A DNA stretch of 51,491 nucleotides from Oscillospiraceae bacterium (GTDB taxonomy: Bacteria > Bacillota > Clostridia > Oscillospirales > Oscillospiraceae). Position 1 is the first letter of the stretch. Every line of letters begins with the position of its first letter. A program made the position numbers and the translations under genes. The notes under the pieces are model-generated. The model was not told the origin of the DNA and ran no database searches. It was given only the letters and a program-made list of their open reading frames with translations. This document shows positions 49,936-51,491 of this stretch, piece after piece. The DNA lies in assembly GCA_017519975.1 (NCBI GenBank), contig JAFWRM010000046.1, forward strand, positions 1 to 51,491, given 5' to 3'.

Positions 49936-51267
49936 TCACAGTTCTTTCCTGAGCATTACGGTTTCGTCCGTTCTGTACTCCTCCGTGAATCCGCGCTTCA
50001 GAAACATCGTGATTGCCGGGTTATCCATGGCAATATCATCGTGCAGCACCCTGACGCCGGCTCTTTCCGCGGCACGGCACAGCAGATCCAGGCCGATGCC
50101 GCCAAAGCCTTTTCCTCTGTATGGAGCATAGACGATAACGTCCGCCATATAAAGGTCTCGTTTACCGTCCCTGTGATAGGCGACCTCTCCGATAAAACGT
50201 CCGGCGTTATCCTTTAAATATCTGTAACAGCGCCTGTTCTCATGATTTACGATCCAGTGATCATACCAGTCACGCCATTGCTCCTCCGGAAAAGGGATCG
50301 TCCCTCCCCATGCACGGTTATACGACATGGTCTCCGGATCCTCCATCATTTTCTGCCGGAACCAAAGGTCTTTCAAAGCCGGCGTGTACAGCGTTATGAG
50401 ACCTTCCCATTCTTCTTTCGTCATCCGATTGACGTGTCCTTTTCGCGTTTCTCCCAGCTGCGGAACGGGCACGCGGTCGTTCGTCCATTGATGTCTGAAG
50501 CCGAGTTTTTCCTGCACACGCTTCGATCTCTCATTGCCGTCATAATAGGCGCACCACACGCGAGCCAGCTTCAGATCCTCAAAGGCGTGGCGCAGCAGCT
50601 CTCCTGCCGCCTCAGGCACAAGGCCCTGTCCCCAATACGGAACGCCCAGCCAGTAGCCAAGCTCCGCCTCGTCATCCTTGGAAGCCAGATCGTTATGATG
50701 CAGTCCTATGCTCCCGACAGGAAGCCCGGTTTCCTTACATACGATGGCATAGGTCTCCGGCACCATCAGAATGTCCCGGATGACCTGCCGGCTGTTTTCC
50801 ACGCTGGTATGCACCGGCCATCCGGCGATCGGGCCGACACGGGGATCCCTGGCGTATTTATAGCATTCTTCGGCGTCCGCTTCCTCCCAGGGGCGGAGAA
50901 GAAGGCGTTCTGTTTCCAGCACCTGGATTCTTCTGATCTCTATGCCTGCCACGCCGTATTTCCGCTGTTCCTCTTCCGTATAGTAGGCGTCCATATCGTG
51001 CGGGGACGCCGCGGCGATATCCTGCTCCGTATAGCCGCATTTCAGCAGAGGCAGTTCTCTGTAAAGCTCCTCAAAAGACGGAAACAGATGGAGACCGATC
51101 ACCTGTACGGTCAGCGTCCGTGACGGATCATCTGTCTGTGAAAACTCGATCACGTCTCCGACTCGGATCCGTTTCCTTTTTTCATCATACAGTCGAAGCT
51201 CTATTGTCTTTTCTCCGCTTTCGATCATCTGAAACGGAGCTTTTTGCAGATTCATTCTGTGCTTCAT
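49936..51267 (-). CDS. Three-domain fusion: ASCH domain plus two GNAT acetyltransferases
   Basis: 443 residues from the ATG at 51267. Residues 1-110: ASCH-type domain (HRMNLQKAPFQMIESGEKTIELRLYDEKRKRIRVGDVIEF), an RNA-binding beta-barrel fold. Residues ~115-290: GNAT of the RimJ/RimL type (LETERLLLRPWEEADAEE; ELGYWLGVPYWGQGLVPEAAGELLRHAF; NERSKRVQEKLGFR). Residues ~295-443: a second GNAT (YMADVIVYAPYRGKGFGGIGLDLLCRAAE; DNPAITMFLKRGF). ASCH plus acetyltransferase suggests action on RNA or ribosome-linked substrates, but this is inference. An artefactual join is unlikely because one frame spans all three domains without a break. Confidence 0.85.
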   Translation of the reverse strand: MKHRMNLQKAPFQMIESGEKTIELRLYDEKRKRIRVGDVIEFSQTDDPSRTLTVQVIGLHLFPSFEELYRELPLLKCGYTEQDIAAASPHDMDAYYTEEEQRKYGVAGIEIRRIQVLETERLLLRPWEEADAEECYKYARDPRVGPIAGWPVHTSVENSRQVIRDILMVPETYAIVCKETGLPVGSIGLHHNDLASKDDEAELGYWLGVPYWGQGLVPEAAGELLRHAFEDLKLARVWCAYYDGNERSKRVQEKLGFRHQWTNDRVPVPQLGETRKGHVNRMTKEEWEGLITLYTPALKDLWFRQKMMEDPETMSYNRAWGGTIPFPEEQWRDWYDHWIVNHENRRCYRYLKDNAGRFIGEVAYHRDGKRDLYMADVIVYAPYRGKGFGGIGLDLLCRAAERAGVRVLHDDIAMDNPAITMFLKRGFTEEYRTDETVMLRKEL

Positions 51268-51362
51268 GGCTTTTCTCTTTCTCCTCAGACATCGAAACTG
51301 CGACCGCCGTCCGTTTGTGACGGAGTGCCTGTGACGAGTCCACGGTATCGGCAAACTGGAAT

Positions 51363-51491
<129 letters not shown>

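Overview
The window looks like a chromosomal segment of a strict anaerobe of the class Clostridia, probably a gut member with a GC-rich genome (by eye around 60 percent GC over most of it). The reasons are the greA-lysS pair, an FtsEX/M23 module next to a CdaR-type regulator, glycyl radical enzymes, a NusG_II/Gx-transporter/ApbE set, a desulfoferrodoxin-like protein, ECF sigma/anti-sigma pairs and AAGGAGG-type ribosome binding sites. No rRNA, tRNA, transposase, integrase or CRISPR array was found.

Positions 1-7.8 kb are an AT-richer accessory block, all on the minus strand. It holds a ParA/ParB pair (ParB cut by the window edge) with a long leader, an ECF sigma factor overlapping a membrane-anchored serpin, a BlaI/BlaR1-type repressor and sensor protease with visible operators, and an unknown gene. 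The serpin, BlaR1 and unknown genes are each followed by a copy of one ~80-90 bp repeat containing two tandem hairpins with T-tracts. The block meets the core genome at the 3' end of lysS, where four short direct repeats lie.

Positions 7.86-16.7 kb carry core functions on the minus strand: lysS (with an added C-terminal tRNA-binding domain) and greA, two coiled-coil M23 proteins, ftsX, ftsE, a CdaR-type regulator and an rRNA pseudouridine synthase. Positions 16.9-24.4 kb hold two convergent 814-residue glycyl radical enzymes with no activating enzyme nearby, a two-chain chromate transporter and a MtaA/UroD-like protein. Positions 24.5-32.2 kb hold an FAD oxidoreductase with a lipase-like protein, the divergent NusG_II/Gx/ApbE operon, a truncated MocR regulator divergent from an ECF-transporter S component across a perfect palindrome, a GNAT protein and a threonine aldolase-like enzyme.

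Positions 32.3-42.9 kb are a minus-strand run: exonuclease III, an esterase, a P1 peptidase, a CPBP protease and a GH63-like glycosidase; then an HTH-desulfoferrodoxin fusion, acetolactate decarboxylase, a DNA-deoxyinosine glycosylase, a PAS-like protein, a small membrane protein, an FMN-dependent azoreductase-like enzyme with a decayed membrane gene in front, and a CDF metal transporter. Positions 42.9-47.0 kb hold a formate-dehydrogenase-like protein that lacks its catalytic residues and its C-terminal domain, coupled to a NuoF-tail/GltD diaphorase. The right end has a second ECF sigma/anti-sigma pair, an alpha/beta hydrolase, an ASCH-GNAT-GNAT fusion and a partial AT-rich acetyltransferase.

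The observations most worth following are the serpin/anti-sigma fusion, the HTH-superoxide-reductase-like fusion, the repeated double-terminator unit, the Ser-substituted formate-dehydrogenase homologue, and the glycyl radical enzyme with a GCVY active-site motif.
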